Source: Azonexaceae bacterium (lineage in GTDB: Bacteria > Pseudomonadota > Gammaproteobacteria > Burkholderiales > Rhodocyclaceae). From it: 64,000 bases of DNA. The position numbers and the translations under genes are program-made. The notes beneath the pieces were generated by a model. The model saw only the letters and a program-made list of their open reading frames with translations. It did no database searches and was not told the DNA's origin. The stretch lies in the NCBI GenBank assembly GCA_009469675.1, contig SSSZ01000098.1, forward strand, positions 1-64,000. Reading direction: 5' to 3'. Of this stretch, positions 28,243-36,396 are shown in pieces; within the stretch, counting starts at the first letter, position 1; each line of letters begins with the position of its first letter.

Positions 28243-30278
28243 CGGCGGCGGGGGCGCCGGCCCCCATCCGCGCCTCCGAGGCGCTCAGAAAGAAGCTGGC
28301 CAAGCTCGGCCTGCACGGCGCGGCCGACCTGCTCGTTCACCTGCCGCTGCGCTACGAGGACGAAACCCGCCTCACGCCGGTGGTCGAGGCGCCCTGGGGC
28401 GAGCCGGTGCAGGTCGAGGTGACGGTGCTCTCCAGCGAGGTCCAGTTCCGCCCCCGGCGGCAGCTGGTGGTGCGGGCGGCGGATGCCAGCGGCGAAGTCT
28501 GGCTGCGCTTCTTCAGCTTCTACCCCAACCAGAAGGCGATGCTGGCCGAGGGGGCGCGGCTGCGCGCCTTCGGCGAAGTACGCGGTGGCTTTTTCGGCGC
28601 CGAGATGGTTCATCCCCGCTTTCATCTCGTGGCCGGCGACGAGCCGCTGCCCGCCGGCCTCACCCCGATCTATCCCACCACCGCCGGGGTCGGCCAGGCC
28701 ACCTTGCGCAAGCTCATCGCCCAGGCGCTGGCCGGCGACGATCTCGCCGACACCGTCGCCGAGGCGGTACGCCAGCGCCTGCAGTTGCCAGCCCTGGCCA
28801 AGAGCCTGCGCTTCCTCCACGGGCCGCCGCCGGGGACCGCCCTGGAGGCGCTCCTCGCCCGCAACCACCCGGCCTGGCGGCGGGTCAAGTTCGACGAGGT
28901 GCTGGCCCAGCAGTTGTCGCTGCGCCGCGCCTACCGGGCCCGCCGCCAGCAGGGGGCGCCGGCCCTGGCGCCGGCCGGCGATCTGGCGGAACGCCTGCGG
29001 GCGGCGCTGCCTTTCCGCCTGACCGGCGCCCAGGAGCGGGCGGTGGCCGAGATCGGCGCCGATCTGGCCCGGCCCTACCCCATGCAGCGCCTGCTCCAGG
29101 GCGACGTCGGCAGCGGCAAGACCATCGTCGCCGCCCTGGCCGCCTGCCAGGCCATCGACAGCGGCTGGCAGGCGGCCTTCATGGCGCCGACGGAAATCCT
29201 CGCCGAGCAGCACTACGAGAAGCTCACGGCCTGGCTGGAACCGCTGGGGGTGCGGATCGCCTGGCTGTCGGGCAGCCTCAAGGCCGCCGCCAAGCGGCAG
29301 CAGCAGGCCCGGGCGGCGGCCGACGCCCAGCTCGTGGTCGGCACCCACGCGCTGATCCAGGAGGCGGTCGATTTCGCCCGCCTCGGCCTGGCCATCGTCG
29401 ACGAGCAGCACCGCTTCGGCGTCGCCCAGCGCCTGGCCCTACGCAAGAAGGGCGGCAACCCGCACCAGCTCATGATGTCGGCCACCCCCATCCCGCGCAC
29501 CCTGGCCATGAGCTACTACGCCGACCTCGACGTCACCGTGCTCGACGAACTGCCCCCCGGCCGCAGCCCGGTCAAGACCCGGCTGGTGGCCGACGGCCGG
29601 CGGGACGACGTGGTCGCCTTCGTGGCCCGCCACGGCGAGGTCGGGCGCCAGGCCTACTGGGTCTGCCCCCTGATCGAAGAGTCGGAAGCCCTGCAACTGC
29701 AGACCGCCGAGGAAACCTTCGCCCGCCTGGGCGCCGAGTTGCCCGGCCTGACCGTCGGCCTGGTGCATGGGCGCCTCAAGGCGGCGCAGAAACACGCCAC
29801 CATGGCGGCCTTTGCCGCCGGAAGCATCGACGTGCTGGTGGCGACGACGGTGATCGAAGTCGGCGTCGACGTCCCCAACGCCAGCCTGATGGTGGTCGAG
29901 CACGCCGAGCGCTTCGGCCTCTCGCAGCTGCACCAGTTGCGCGGGCGGGTCGGGCGCGGCGCCGCCGAGTCAAGCTGCGTCCTGCTCTACGCCCAGCCCC
30001 TGTCGGAAACGGCACGCCGGCGGCTCAAGATCATTTTCGAATACACCGACGGCTTCGAGATCGCCCGCCAGGATTTGCAGCTGCGGGGGCCGGGGGAATT
30101 CGTCGGCAGCCGCCAGAGCGGCGTGCCGCTGCTGCGCTACGCCGACCTCGAAGGCGATGCCGATCTGGTCGAGGCCGCCCGCACCGTGGCCGAAACCATG
30201 CTCGACGAGGCGCCGGCCGCCGCCGAGCGCCACCTGCAGCGCTGGCTCGGCGCCCGGCAGGACTTGCTCAGGTCGTGA
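28239..30278 (+). CDS. recG: ATP-dependent DNA helicase RecG
   Basis: Replication-fork-reversing helicase of 679 residues. The wedge/OB domain occupies the first 230 residues ([20 protein letters not shown]). The helicase core has Walker A GDVGSGKT, box II DEQHRFG, motif [18 protein letters not shown] and the late motifs QLRGRVGRG and the TRG-type C-terminus [12 protein letters not shown]. It is coupled to ridA (ATGA overlap) and overlaps the convergent hydrolase gene by 11 bases at its 3' end. Confidence 0.95.
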   Translation: MTAAGAPAPIRASEALRKKLAKLGLHGAADLLVHLPLRYEDETRLTPVVEAPWGEPVQVEVTVLSSEVQFRPRRQLVVRAADASGEVWLRFFSFYPNQKAMLAEGARLRAFGEVRGGFFGAEMVHPRFHLVAGDEPLPAGLTPIYPTTAGVGQATLRKLIAQALAGDDLADTVAEAVRQRLQLPALAKSLRFLHGPPPGTALEALLARNHPAWRRVKFDEVLAQQLSLRRAYRARRQQGAPALAPAGDLAERLRAALPFRLTGAQERAVAEIGADLARPYPMQRLLQGDVGSGKTIVAALAACQAIDSGWQAAFMAPTEILAEQHYEKLTAWLEPLGVRIAWLSGSLKAAAKRQQQARAAADAQLVVGTHALIQEAVDFARLGLAIVDEQHRFGVAQRLALRKKGGNPHQLMMSATPIPRTLAMSYYADLDVTVLDELPPGRSPVKTRLVADGRRDDVVAFVARHGEVGRQAYWVCPLIEESEALQLQTAEETFARLGAELPGLTVGLVHGRLKAAQKHATMAAFAAGSIDVLVATTVIEVGVDVPNASLMVVEHAERFGLSQLHQLRGRVGRGAAESSCVLLYAQPLSETARRRLKIIFEYTDGFEIARQDLQLRGPGEFVGSRQSGVPLLRYADLEGDADLVEAARTVAETMLDEAPAAAERHLQRWLGARQDLLRS

Positions 30279-31134
30279 AAAAGCCTTCGATCAGCCGGGC
30301 CACGGCCTGCGGCTGGTCGTAGTGCAGCATGTGGTCGGCCTCCTCGATCCAGGCTTCCTCCAGGTTGGCGAAGCAGTCGCGCCGCGCTTCCCAGTCGCCG
30401 GGGCGGCCGGCGAATTCCTTCATGATCCACGACTGGCGCCCGGCCACCCAGAGCACCGGCGCCGTCACCCGGCGCCACACGGCCATCGATTCCTCCAGCC
30501 GGAAGAGGTAGGGGCCGGGGGCTTTGTGCCAGGGGTCGCCGTTCCAGACCACGCCGCCGGGGGCTTCCAGCGCCAGGTGTTCGGCCAGAAACGCCGCCCG
30601 CTCGGGTGACAGGAAGCGGTTGTCGCGCAGCAGCCGGCGAGCGAAGGCGTCGCGATCCGGGTAGACGTGCATGGCGGGTCTGGCCGGCAGGGCGTCGAGC
30701 CATTTGCCGTAGCGTTCCGGCGCCATGTCGGGGGTGGTCGGGGCGATGCCGAAGCCGTCGAGGGTGACCAGGCCGGCCACTCGCTCCGGGCGGATGCCGG
30801 CGTAGAGGCAGGAGAGAATCCCCCCCATGCTGTGGCCGGCCAGGCGCACCGGGGTTTGCGGCGAATAGTGCTGGAGGATGGCCTCCAGGTCGCCCAGGTG
30901 CTCGGCGAAGAAATAGGGTCGGTCGAGCCACTGGGATGGCCCGAAACCCCGCCAGTCCGGGGCGATGACGTTCCATTCCCGGGCCAGGGCATCGACCGTG
31001 AACTGGAAGGCGGCGGAAACGTCCATCCAGCCGTGGAGCAGGAAGAGGGTGGGGGCGGCGGGGTCGCCCCAGCGCCGGATATGAAGGCGGACGCTAGGCA
31101 GAGCGAGAAATTCGGAACGGCAGGCGAGGGGCAT
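30268..31134 (-). CDS. Alpha/beta-fold hydrolase
   Basis: A 288-residue serine hydrolase. The oxyanion segment LFLLHGWMD, the nucleophile elbow AGHSMGG and the late ADHMLHYDQP histidine are in the usual order. The family covers esterases, epoxide hydrolases and similar; the substrate cannot be told. ATG at 31134 (MPLACRSEF) was chosen over a TTG at 31161; neither has a strong ribosome binding site. It is convergent with recG, overlapping it by 11 bases. Confidence 0.82.
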   Translation of the reverse strand: MPLACRSEFLALPSVRLHIRRWGDPAAPTLFLLHGWMDVSAAFQFTVDALAREWNVIAPDWRGFGPSQWLDRPYFFAEHLGDLEAILQHYSPQTPVRLAGHSMGGILSCLYAGIRPERVAGLVTLDGFGIAPTTPDMAPERYGKWLDALPARPAMHVYPDRDAFARRLLRDNRFLSPERAAFLAEHLALEAPGGVVWNGDPWHKAPGPYLFRLEESMAVWRRVTAPVLWVAGRQSWIMKEFAGRPGDWEARRDCFANLEEAWIEEADHMLHYDQPQAVARLIEGFFTT

Positions 31135-31269
31135 GGTGGGGGCGCAGTGACAAGAAGCCAAGCCCGATTATCCGCCGGCCCCGGCCCCGGGCCAAACGCG
31201 ACCGCCCCCGGGCTTGCCGGCGGCGGCGCTTCGCGGTAGCTTGCGGGCTTGCCAATTTTGGAGTTTGCC

Positions 31270-31671
31270 ATGTCCTTTAGCCGCCTCATCGCCGCCGCCC
31301 TGATCGCCGCCACCGCCCATGCCGCCCACGCCGCCCCGGAAAAAACCGCCTCCGGGCTGGTCTACGAATCCCTCAAGGACGGCACCGGCCAGAGCGCCTC
31401 GCCGGAAGCCACGGTGCAGGTCAATTACCGCGGCACCCTGGCCAACGGCACCGAGTTCGACAGTTCCTACAAACGCGGCCAGCCCGCCACCTTTCCCCTG
31501 AACCGGGTCATCCCCTGCTGGACCGAAGGGGTCTCCAAGATGCGCGAAGGCGGCAAGGCCAAGCTCACCTGCCCGCCGGAAATCGCCTACGGCTCCCGCG
31601 GCGCCGGCGCCGCCGTGCCCCCCAACGCCACCCTGACCTTCGAAGTCGAATTGCTCAAGGTGATGCGCTGA
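31270..31671 (+). CDS. Exported FKBP-type peptidyl-prolyl isomerase
   Basis: A 133-residue protein with a signal peptide (about 1-22, ATAHAAHAA) and one FKBP domain (VQVNYRGTLANGTEFDSSYK, VIPCWTEGVSKMREGGKAKL, PPEIAYGSRG, LTFEVELLKV). It would help fold proteins in the periplasm. The ATG at 31270 has GGAG at 31260-31263. The sequence is a FkpA/SlyD-like minimal FKBP. A 9-base-pair hairpin follows the stop. Confidence 0.9.
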   Translation: MSFSRLIAAALIAATAHAAHAAPEKTASGLVYESLKDGTGQSASPEATVQVNYRGTLANGTEFDSSYKRGQPATFPLNRVIPCWTEGVSKMREGGKAKLTCPPEIAYGSRGAGAAVPPNATLTFEVELLKVMR

Positions 31672-31683
31672 CAGACGGCGGAG

Positions 31684-31705
31684 GGGCCGGGGTTTTCCCC
31701 GGCCC
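31684..31705. terminator. GC-rich hairpin after the FKBP gene
   Basis: A perfect 9-base-pair stem GGGCCGGGG with a TTTT loop and CCCCGGCCC, 13 bases after the FKBP stop and 13 before the thioredoxin-like start. It lacks a following T tract, so it may be an attenuating or mRNA-stabilising stem rather than a full intrinsic terminator. Confidence 0.4.
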
Positions 31706-31717
31706 GCGAATCAAGCC

Positions 31718-32044
31718 ATGAACAGCACCTACGCCGCCGCGCCGCCGACCCGGGCCGAGATCGACGCCCTGGCCGGCCCGGTGCTGCTCGAATTCGGCGC
31801 GCCCTGGTGCGGCTTCTGCAGCGCCGCCCAGGCGCTCCTCGCCGAGGCCCTGGCCGGGGCCGGCGAGCTGTGCCACATCAAGGTCGAGGACGGTCCCGGC
31901 CGCCGTCTGGGGCGCTCCTTCCAGGTCAAGCTGTGGCCCACCCTGGTCTTCCTGGCGGACGGCCGCGAGGTGGCCCGCCTGGTCCGGCCGGCCGACGCCG
32001 ATGCCATCCGGGCGGCGCTGGCCACCCTCGGCCCCCGGCCATGA
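31718..32044 (+). CDS. Thioredoxin-like protein
   Basis: A 108-residue thioredoxin-fold protein without a signal peptide. The active site is Cys31-Gly-Phe-Cys34 (APWCGFC), with the cis-proline in LWPTLVFL and the GREVARLV strand. The unusual CGFC pair suggests a dedicated rather than general reductant. Its stop overlaps the start of the 4Fe-4S protein gene by 4 bases, so the two are probably partners in redox chemistry. Confidence 0.85.
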   Translation: MNSTYAAAPPTRAEIDALAGPVLLEFGAPWCGFCSAAQALLAEALAGAGELCHIKVEDGPGRRLGRSFQVKLWPTLVFLADGREVARLVRPADADAIRAALATLGPRP

Positions 32045-32739
32045 CCCTGCCGGGAGCCGCCGACCTCGCCCGGGCCGGGCTCAACCTGCAGGCGGTCTTC
32101 GCGGTGGCGGAGCTGCCCGCCGAAATGGCCGCCGGCCTGCGGCAGGAATTCGACCGGGAGGGGCGGTTCGGCCAGCTGATCCTCCTCGGCCACGGCGGCC
32201 GACGGCTGTGGGAGGCCGTCGAGGCCTCCGGCATCGCCAGCGAGCACCGCATCGACGACTACAGCGTCGGCGTCGTCGACGCCTGGCTGGCCCGCCACCT
32301 GCCCGGCCATCGCCACCGCCTCGTCTATCCGGGGGACTACCCGGTGGGCCTGCAGTCCCTGGGCAAGCTGGCCGGCTGGCACCATCCTTCGCCCTTCATG
32401 GTTGGCATCAACGCCCAATGGGGCACCTGGTTCGCCTACCGGGTGGCGCTCCTGGCTGATACCAACTTGCCGCCCACGGCGCCGGTGGCCGGGGCATCCC
32501 CCTGCGCCGCCTGCACCGGCCGGCCCTGCGTCGCCGCCTGCCCGGCGGGGGCCGTCGGCGAGGCCGGATTCGACCTGGCCGCCTGCATCGCCTACCGCCG
32601 CCAGCCCGCTTCCCGCTGCCGCACCACCTGCCAGGCCCGCCTCGCCTGCCCGGTGGGCACCGAGCATCGCTACTGCGAGGCGCAGATCGAACGGACCTAT
32701 GCCCTCTCCCTGCGGATGATTGTTGAGAGGGCGGGGTAA
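32041..32739 (+). CDS. 4Fe-4S ferredoxin-like protein, QueG/MMACHC-like
   Basis: A 232-residue protein. The N-terminal two thirds resemble the substrate-binding region of epoxyqueuosine-reductase-like proteins (HPSPFMVGINAQWGTWFAYR). A single 4Fe-4S binding set follows: CAACTGRPCVAACPAGA, with further Cys residues in CIAYRR, CRTTCQARLACPVG and HRYC. QueG proper is longer and has two ferredoxin sets, so this is a shorter relative of unknown substrate. The ATG overlaps the thioredoxin-like stop. Confidence 0.75.
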   Translation: MTLPGAADLARAGLNLQAVFAVAELPAEMAAGLRQEFDREGRFGQLILLGHGGRRLWEAVEASGIASEHRIDDYSVGVVDAWLARHLPGHRHRLVYPGDYPVGLQSLGKLAGWHHPSPFMVGINAQWGTWFAYRVALLADTNLPPTAPVAGASPCAACTGRPCVAACPAGAVGEAGFDLAACIAYRRQPASRCRTTCQARLACPVGTEHRYCEAQIERTYALSLRMIVERAG

Positions 32740-32923
32740 CGGGGGAGTGGACGGCTTATGGGACGAGTCGTCGGCTGACGACCCTGAGAGACATTCAACG
32801 TCTCAGAGTTTGTGCGCCAGGTTTCTGACTGAAGCAGTCGTTCGAGCGGATAGGCGCCTTGGGCAGTTAATCGTACATCGTTCGGTGCCTGCATTCGCTT
32901 CCGGTGCGGCATCCTTCCGGTTC

Positions 32924-32963
32924 CGGAATGAAACGCCGTCACAAAGGAGGGTGTTTCATTCCG
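32924..32963. repeat. 11-bp perfect inverted repeat
   Basis: CGGAATGAAAC at 32924-32934 and its reverse complement GTTTCATTCCG at 32953-32963, separated by 18 bases. It begins 11 bases beyond the stop of the Cas2-like gene, where a 3' mRNA stem would form. No T tract follows on the minus strand. Confidence 0.7.
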
Positions 32964-32973
32964 AATTAAGTGT

Positions 32974-33279
32974 TTATCGGATAGCCATCCTTAAGCCAGG
33001 TTGAGTGTTCCAATTCTCCTTTAGAAAGTCAGACACCTCCTGGTCGAGGTTGAACCAAGCTGCTTGATTGTTTGTGGAATCAACGACGTAAATCGAGTCG
33101 TTCGCGTCTGTAACGCGCCGGAGCTTTTCAACGACCTGCGATGCAGAAAAACTGGATTTCACATACCAAACGGATTTATGAACTCGTGCCCAGCGTCCCA
33201 ATGCCTTGATAGCATCAACGATGGCTTGGTAGTCCTGCCCCTGTTTGTAGAGGTCGTATGAAATAGTCAAATTGTTCAT
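32974..33279 (-). CDS. Orphan Cas2-like/SinR-family small protein
   Basis: A 101-residue protein resembling the Cas2-like (ferredoxin-fold) family often labelled SinR family. Beta1 ends with ISYDL, placing Asp9 where Cas2 and VapD-type nucleases keep their acidic residue. DYQAIVDAIKALGRWARVHK, SVWYVKSSFSASQVVEKLRR and NDSIYVVD follow the usual order. The ATG at 33279 has AAGGA upstream; an earlier in-frame codon has none. No cas1, effector gene or CRISPR array is visible, so this is not a CRISPR adaptation gene by context. It is AT-richer than the chromosome. The precise activity is unknown. Confidence 0.7.
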   Translation of the reverse strand: MNNLTISYDLYKQGQDYQAIVDAIKALGRWARVHKSVWYVKSSFSASQVVEKLRRVTDANDSIYVVDSTNNQAAWFNLDQEVSDFLKENWNTQPGLRMAIR

Positions 33280-33400
33280 GGAGTAGTTCCTTAAAGTTAG
33301 TGAAATACACTTCAGGAGCAAACTACCCAGCGGCGAGACCGCCCAGAAAGAATTGACGGGCGAAACTCACTAACCGATACTTCGTTTGCGATAACAAAGG

Positions 33401-33421
33401 ACGGCCGCTAGGTCGTTTTTT
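33401..33421 (+). terminator. Hairpin with T tract (terminator-like)
   Basis: ACGGCC (33401-33406), loop GCTA, GGTCGT (33411-33416, one G-U pair) followed by five T. It has the form of a short intrinsic terminator on the plus strand, yet no plus-strand gene lies upstream, so it may be a relic. Confidence 0.4.
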
Positions 33422-33422
33422 C

Positions 33423-33456
33423 GTCTCCGGGTTGGACGGGAATCCTTCCCGGAGAC
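33423..33456. repeat. 9-bp perfect inverted repeat
   Basis: GTCTCCGGG (33423-33431) and CCCGGAGAC (33448-33456), with a 16-base centre that can itself pair (CGGGA/TCCCG). It lies directly beyond the end of the headless minus-strand frame, where a 3' stem would form. Confidence 0.6.
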
Positions 33457-33692
33457 TAGCTCTTACTGGATAAACCACTGTCCAGCGCCTTAAATCTACT
33501 ATATCTAGTAGGTTGCTGCAATTCGTTGACTAAATCTAGGTTCCGTCTTGCTGCCTTGACCCAATTTTGATTAGTTTTTGCATCATCCCTCGCACGGTTG
33601 TACGTGGCGTCTACAGCATCAAGAATCGCTTGCGCGGCAAGAACTAGTGAATCCAGAGCAGGGGCTGCTGACTCAGGCGCCCTGAGTGACCT
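33456..33692 (-). pseudogene. Headless coding remnant
   Basis: On the minus strand an open frame of 78 codons runs from just after a TGA (33693-33695) to a TAG (33456-33458). It contains no ATG, and its only TTG is near the end. The translation has a natural-looking helical character (AILDAVDATYNRARDDAKTN, NLDLVNELQQPTRYSRFKAL). This pattern suggests the 3' part of a gene whose start was lost near 33690. I do not recognise the family. It could also be a chance open frame. Confidence 0.3.
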
Positions 33693-33816
33693 TCATCAGT
33701 AATTTGACGGCCGGAAATCTGGAAAGGTTGAACTTCCGCAATTGGCCGAGAACAGTCCTCGCAACCTGCGCGGTCCGTATTGCGAGCCACCTCTTGCCGA
33801 TAGCCTCACCATCCCC

Positions 33817-33845
33817 TTGACAACACAAAACGACGTAACTAAGAT
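33817..33845 (+). promoter_or_regulatory. Sigma-70 promoter of the ArsR-type gene
   Basis: A perfect -35 TTGACA (33817-33822), a 17-base spacer and -10 TAAGAT (33840-33845, 4 of 6). The expected transcription start falls at about 33852-33853, which is the A of the ATG. The mRNA would therefore be leaderless, in line with the absence of a ribosome binding site. Confidence 0.65.
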
Positions 33846-33852
33846 TGTCGAC

Positions 33853-34164
33853 ATGAAGCCCGACTACAGCCGCGCCCTCCCCGCCGAATGGAAGCCCATG
33901 TCGAAGGTGTTCACCGCCCTGGGCGACGAGCATCGGCAGCGCATCCTGCTCCTTTTCGAGGCCGGGGAGCGGCTCAACGTGGGGCAGATCGCCGAGGTGT
34001 CCACCCTTACCCGCTCCACCGTCTCGCACCACCTCAAGATTCTGCGCGAGGCCGAGGTGCTGGCGTCGGAGAAGATTGGCAAGGAGGTCTGGTTCTGGAT
34101 CAACCGGCCCTACCTGGAAGAGGTTCTCGGGAGCGTGCTGGAGTATGTGCGGGAAAATGCCTGA
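33853..34164 (+). CDS. ArsR-family transcriptional regulator without cysteines
   Basis: A 103-residue winged-helix repressor. The DNA-recognition helix region is STLTRSTVSHHLKILREAEV and the wing is KIGKEVWFWINR. There is no Cys residue, so it does not sense thiophilic metals by the classical site; a lipid or other ligand is possible given that acyltransferase genes follow in the same direction. The ATG at 33853 coincides with the predicted transcription start. The next gene begins 90 bases downstream with its own possible -10 (TATAGT at 34227-34232). Confidence 0.85.
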   Translation: MKPDYSRALPAEWKPMSKVFTALGDEHRQRILLLFEAGERLNVGQIAEVSTLTRSTVSHHLKILREAEVLASEKIGKEVWFWINRPYLEEVLGSVLEYVRENA

Positions 34165-34254
34165 ATTTTTTTGTTCAATAGATCGACGAGTGTAAGTATA
34201 TGGTTACGTATTCAGAATGCTTGGTTTATAGTGCGGGCGGGAGGGTTTGACCGT

Positions 34255-36396
34255 ATGCGTTCGCTCATTCGTTTTGTTCTGCGCGGCTTGTGCCGCGTTC
34301 TGTTCCGCGTCGAGGTCAAGGGGCTGACCGCGGGGTTTGCCGCCCAGCGGCTGCTCGTGGTGGCCAACCACGAATCCTTCCTCGACGGCCTGCTGCTCGG
34401 ACTCTTCCTGCCTATCGACCCGGTTTTCGTGGTCCATACCGGGGTGGCCAACGACTGGTTCTTCCGCCTGCTGCTTTCCCAGGTGGATTACCTGGCGGTG
34501 GACCCCACCAGCCCGATGGCCATGAAGAAGGTCATCCGCCTGCTCGAAACCGGCCGGCCGGTGGTCATCTTTCCGGAAGGGCGGATCACCACCACGGGCA
34601 GCCTGATGAAGGTCTACGACGGCCCTGCCTTCGTCGCCGCCAAGACCGGGGCGACGGTCTTGCCGGTGCGCCTGGACGGCCCGTCGCGCAGCTATTTCTC
34701 GCGCCTTTCCGGCAAGTATCCGAAGTTTGCCTTCCCCCGCATCCGCATCACGGCCCTGCCCACCACCGCCATTCCCATGCCCGCGGCGCCCACCGCCAAG
34801 CTGCGGCGGCGCAAGGCTGGCGAGGCGATGCGCCGGCTCATGCAGGAGATGGTTTTTGCCTCCCGCCCGCAGCAGACCCTCTACAGCGCCCTGTGCGACG
34901 CCGCCGACATCTTCGGCAAGAACCGCCGGGTGCTGGAAGACGTGAAGCAGATCGAGTATTCCTACAAGGATTTGCTCAAGATGGCGATCATGCTCGGCCG
35001 CCTGGTCGAACGCCTGACCGCCGAGAACGAGCGGGTCGGCCTGCTGTTGCCCAACCTGGCGCCCACCCTTGGCCTGCTGATCGGCCTCACGGCGCGCCAC
35101 CGGGTGCCGGCCATGCTCAACTACACGGCCGGGGCCGACGCCATGCAAGCCGCGTGCACGGCCGCCGAGATTCGCACCGTGGTGACCTCGCGGGCCTTCG
35201 TCGACCAGGCCAAGCTAGCCGACAAACTCGCCGCCCTGGAGGGCGTCGCCCTGGTCTATCTGGAAGACCTCCGGGAGCAGGTCGGCCTCGGCGACAAGCT
35301 CTGGTTGATGGCCTGGGCCATCCACCGGCCGCGGGCCTTCGAACGCCCGACCTCCCCCGAAACCGCGGCGGTGGTGCTGTTCACCTCGGGTTCCGAAGGC
35401 AAACCCAAGGGCGTCGTCCTGCCCCACCGGGCCATCCTCGCCAACATCGCCCAGGTGCGGGCGGTGATCGATTTCTCGGTGGACGACAAGGTCTTGAACG
35501 CCCTGCCGGTCTTCCACTCCTTCGGCCTCACCGCCGGCGCCCTGCTGCCGGTGCTCACCGGGGCCAACCTCTTTCTCTACCCGACGCCGCTGCACTACCG
35601 CATCATCCCCGAACTGGCCTACGACCGGAACTGCACGGTGCTCTTCGGCACCTCGACCTTCCTCGGCAACTACGCCAAGTTCGCCCACCCCTACGATTTC
35701 TACCGTCTGCGCTACGTGGTCGCCGGGGCGGAAAAACTTTCCGACGCGGTGCGCGGCCAGTGGTTCGAGAAATTCGGCATCCGCATCTTCGAAGGCTACG
35801 GCGCCACCGAAACCGCCCCGGTGCTGGCGGTGAACACCCCCATGGCCTACCGTACCGGCAGCGTCGGCAACCTGCTCCCGGGGATCGAGGCCAAGCTGCT
35901 GCCGGTGCCCGGCATCGAGGGGGGCGGCATCCTGCACGTGCGCGGTCCCAACCTGATGGCCGGCTACCTCAAGGCCGACCGCCCCGGCGTGCTGCAGCCG
36001 CCGGTTTCCGACGTGGGCGAGGGCTGGTATGAAACCGGCGACGTGGTCGCCATCGATGACGAGGGATTCGTCAGGATCGTCGGCCGGGTCAAGCGCTTCG
36101 CCAAGATCGCCGGGGAAATGGTCAGTCTGGAAGTGGTGGAAAAGCTGGCGGTGGCTTCCTCGCCGGCCCAGAGCCACGCCGCCTCCAGTCAGCCCGACGC
36201 GGCCAAGGGCGAAGCCCTCGTGCTGTTCACCACCGACGGCGGGTTGTCCCGCGATCTGCTGGTCGCCAAGGCGCGGGAACTGGGGCTGCCCGAACTGGCC
36301 GTGCCGCGGAAGATCCACAAGGTCGATGCCCTGCCGCTGCTCGGTACCGGCAAGATCGACTACGTCACCCTCAAGAAGCTGGCCGAGGTGGTCTGA
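34255..36396 (+). CDS. PlsC acyltransferase-AMP ligase fusion (Aas-like)
   Basis: A 713-residue two-domain protein close in size to E. coli Aas (719), which re-acylates lysophospholipids using acyl-ACP made by its own ligase domain. The N-terminal PlsC domain (to about 200) has NHESFLDG (HxxxxD) and FPEGRITTTG. The adenylating domain has FTSGSEGKPKG, the GYGATET motif and a C-terminal lysine in LLGTGKIDYV. A GGGAGGG site precedes the ATG at 34255. The MFS-PlsC gene two genes downstream resembles LplT, the lysophospholipid flippase that works with Aas. Confidence 0.88.
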   Translation: MRSLIRFVLRGLCRVLFRVEVKGLTAGFAAQRLLVVANHESFLDGLLLGLFLPIDPVFVVHTGVANDWFFRLLLSQVDYLAVDPTSPMAMKKVIRLLETGRPVVIFPEGRITTTGSLMKVYDGPAFVAAKTGATVLPVRLDGPSRSYFSRLSGKYPKFAFPRIRITALPTTAIPMPAAPTAKLRRRKAGEAMRRLMQEMVFASRPQQTLYSALCDAADIFGKNRRVLEDVKQIEYSYKDLLKMAIMLGRLVERLTAENERVGLLLPNLAPTLGLLIGLTARHRVPAMLNYTAGADAMQAACTAAEIRTVVTSRAFVDQAKLADKLAALEGVALVYLEDLREQVGLGDKLWLMAWAIHRPRAFERPTSPETAAVVLFTSGSEGKPKGVVLPHRAILANIAQVRAVIDFSVDDKVLNALPVFHSFGLTAGALLPVLTGANLFLYPTPLHYRIIPELAYDRNCTVLFGTSTFLGNYAKFAHPYDFYRLRYVVAGAEKLSDAVRGQWFEKFGIRIFEGYGATETAPVLAVNTPMAYRTGSVGNLLPGIEAKLLPVPGIEGGGILHVRGPNLMAGYLKADRPGVLQPPVSDVGEGWYETGDVVAIDDEGFVRIVGRVKRFAKIAGEMVSLEVVEKLAVASSPAQSHAASSQPDAAKGEALVLFTTDGGLSRDLLVAKARELGLPELAVPRKIHKVDALPLLGTGKIDYVTLKKLAEVV

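Larger units (their letters stand above)
32740..33852. other. AT-richer islet with few genes
   Basis: About 1.1 kb of clearly lower GC content between the 4Fe-4S gene and the ArsR-type regulator. It holds one convincing gene (Cas2-like, minus strand), two inverted repeats, one hairpin with a T tract, a coding-looking frame without a start codon, and the promoter of the ArsR gene. From 33280 to 33852 (573 bases) no complete gene is supported. No tRNA, transposase or direct repeat marking an insertion was seen. Confidence 0.6.

Noticed and set aside
32720-33004. 94-codon plus-strand open frame in the AT-rich islet
   Set aside because: No ribosome binding site, no pattern, and it crosses the inverted repeat and the 3' end of the Cas2-like gene.
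33401-33456. Attachment site of an integrated element
   Set aside because: Hairpins are present, but no integrase, tRNA end or matching direct repeat was found in the window.
32900-33700. Possible CRISPR array beside the Cas2-like gene
   Set aside because: Repeats found are inverted pairs only; no direct repeats with regular spacers and no cas1 are present.
34171-34254. Earlier start of the PlsC-AMP ligase gene
   Set aside because: The ATG at 34255 has the GGGAGGG site and gives a typical N-terminus.
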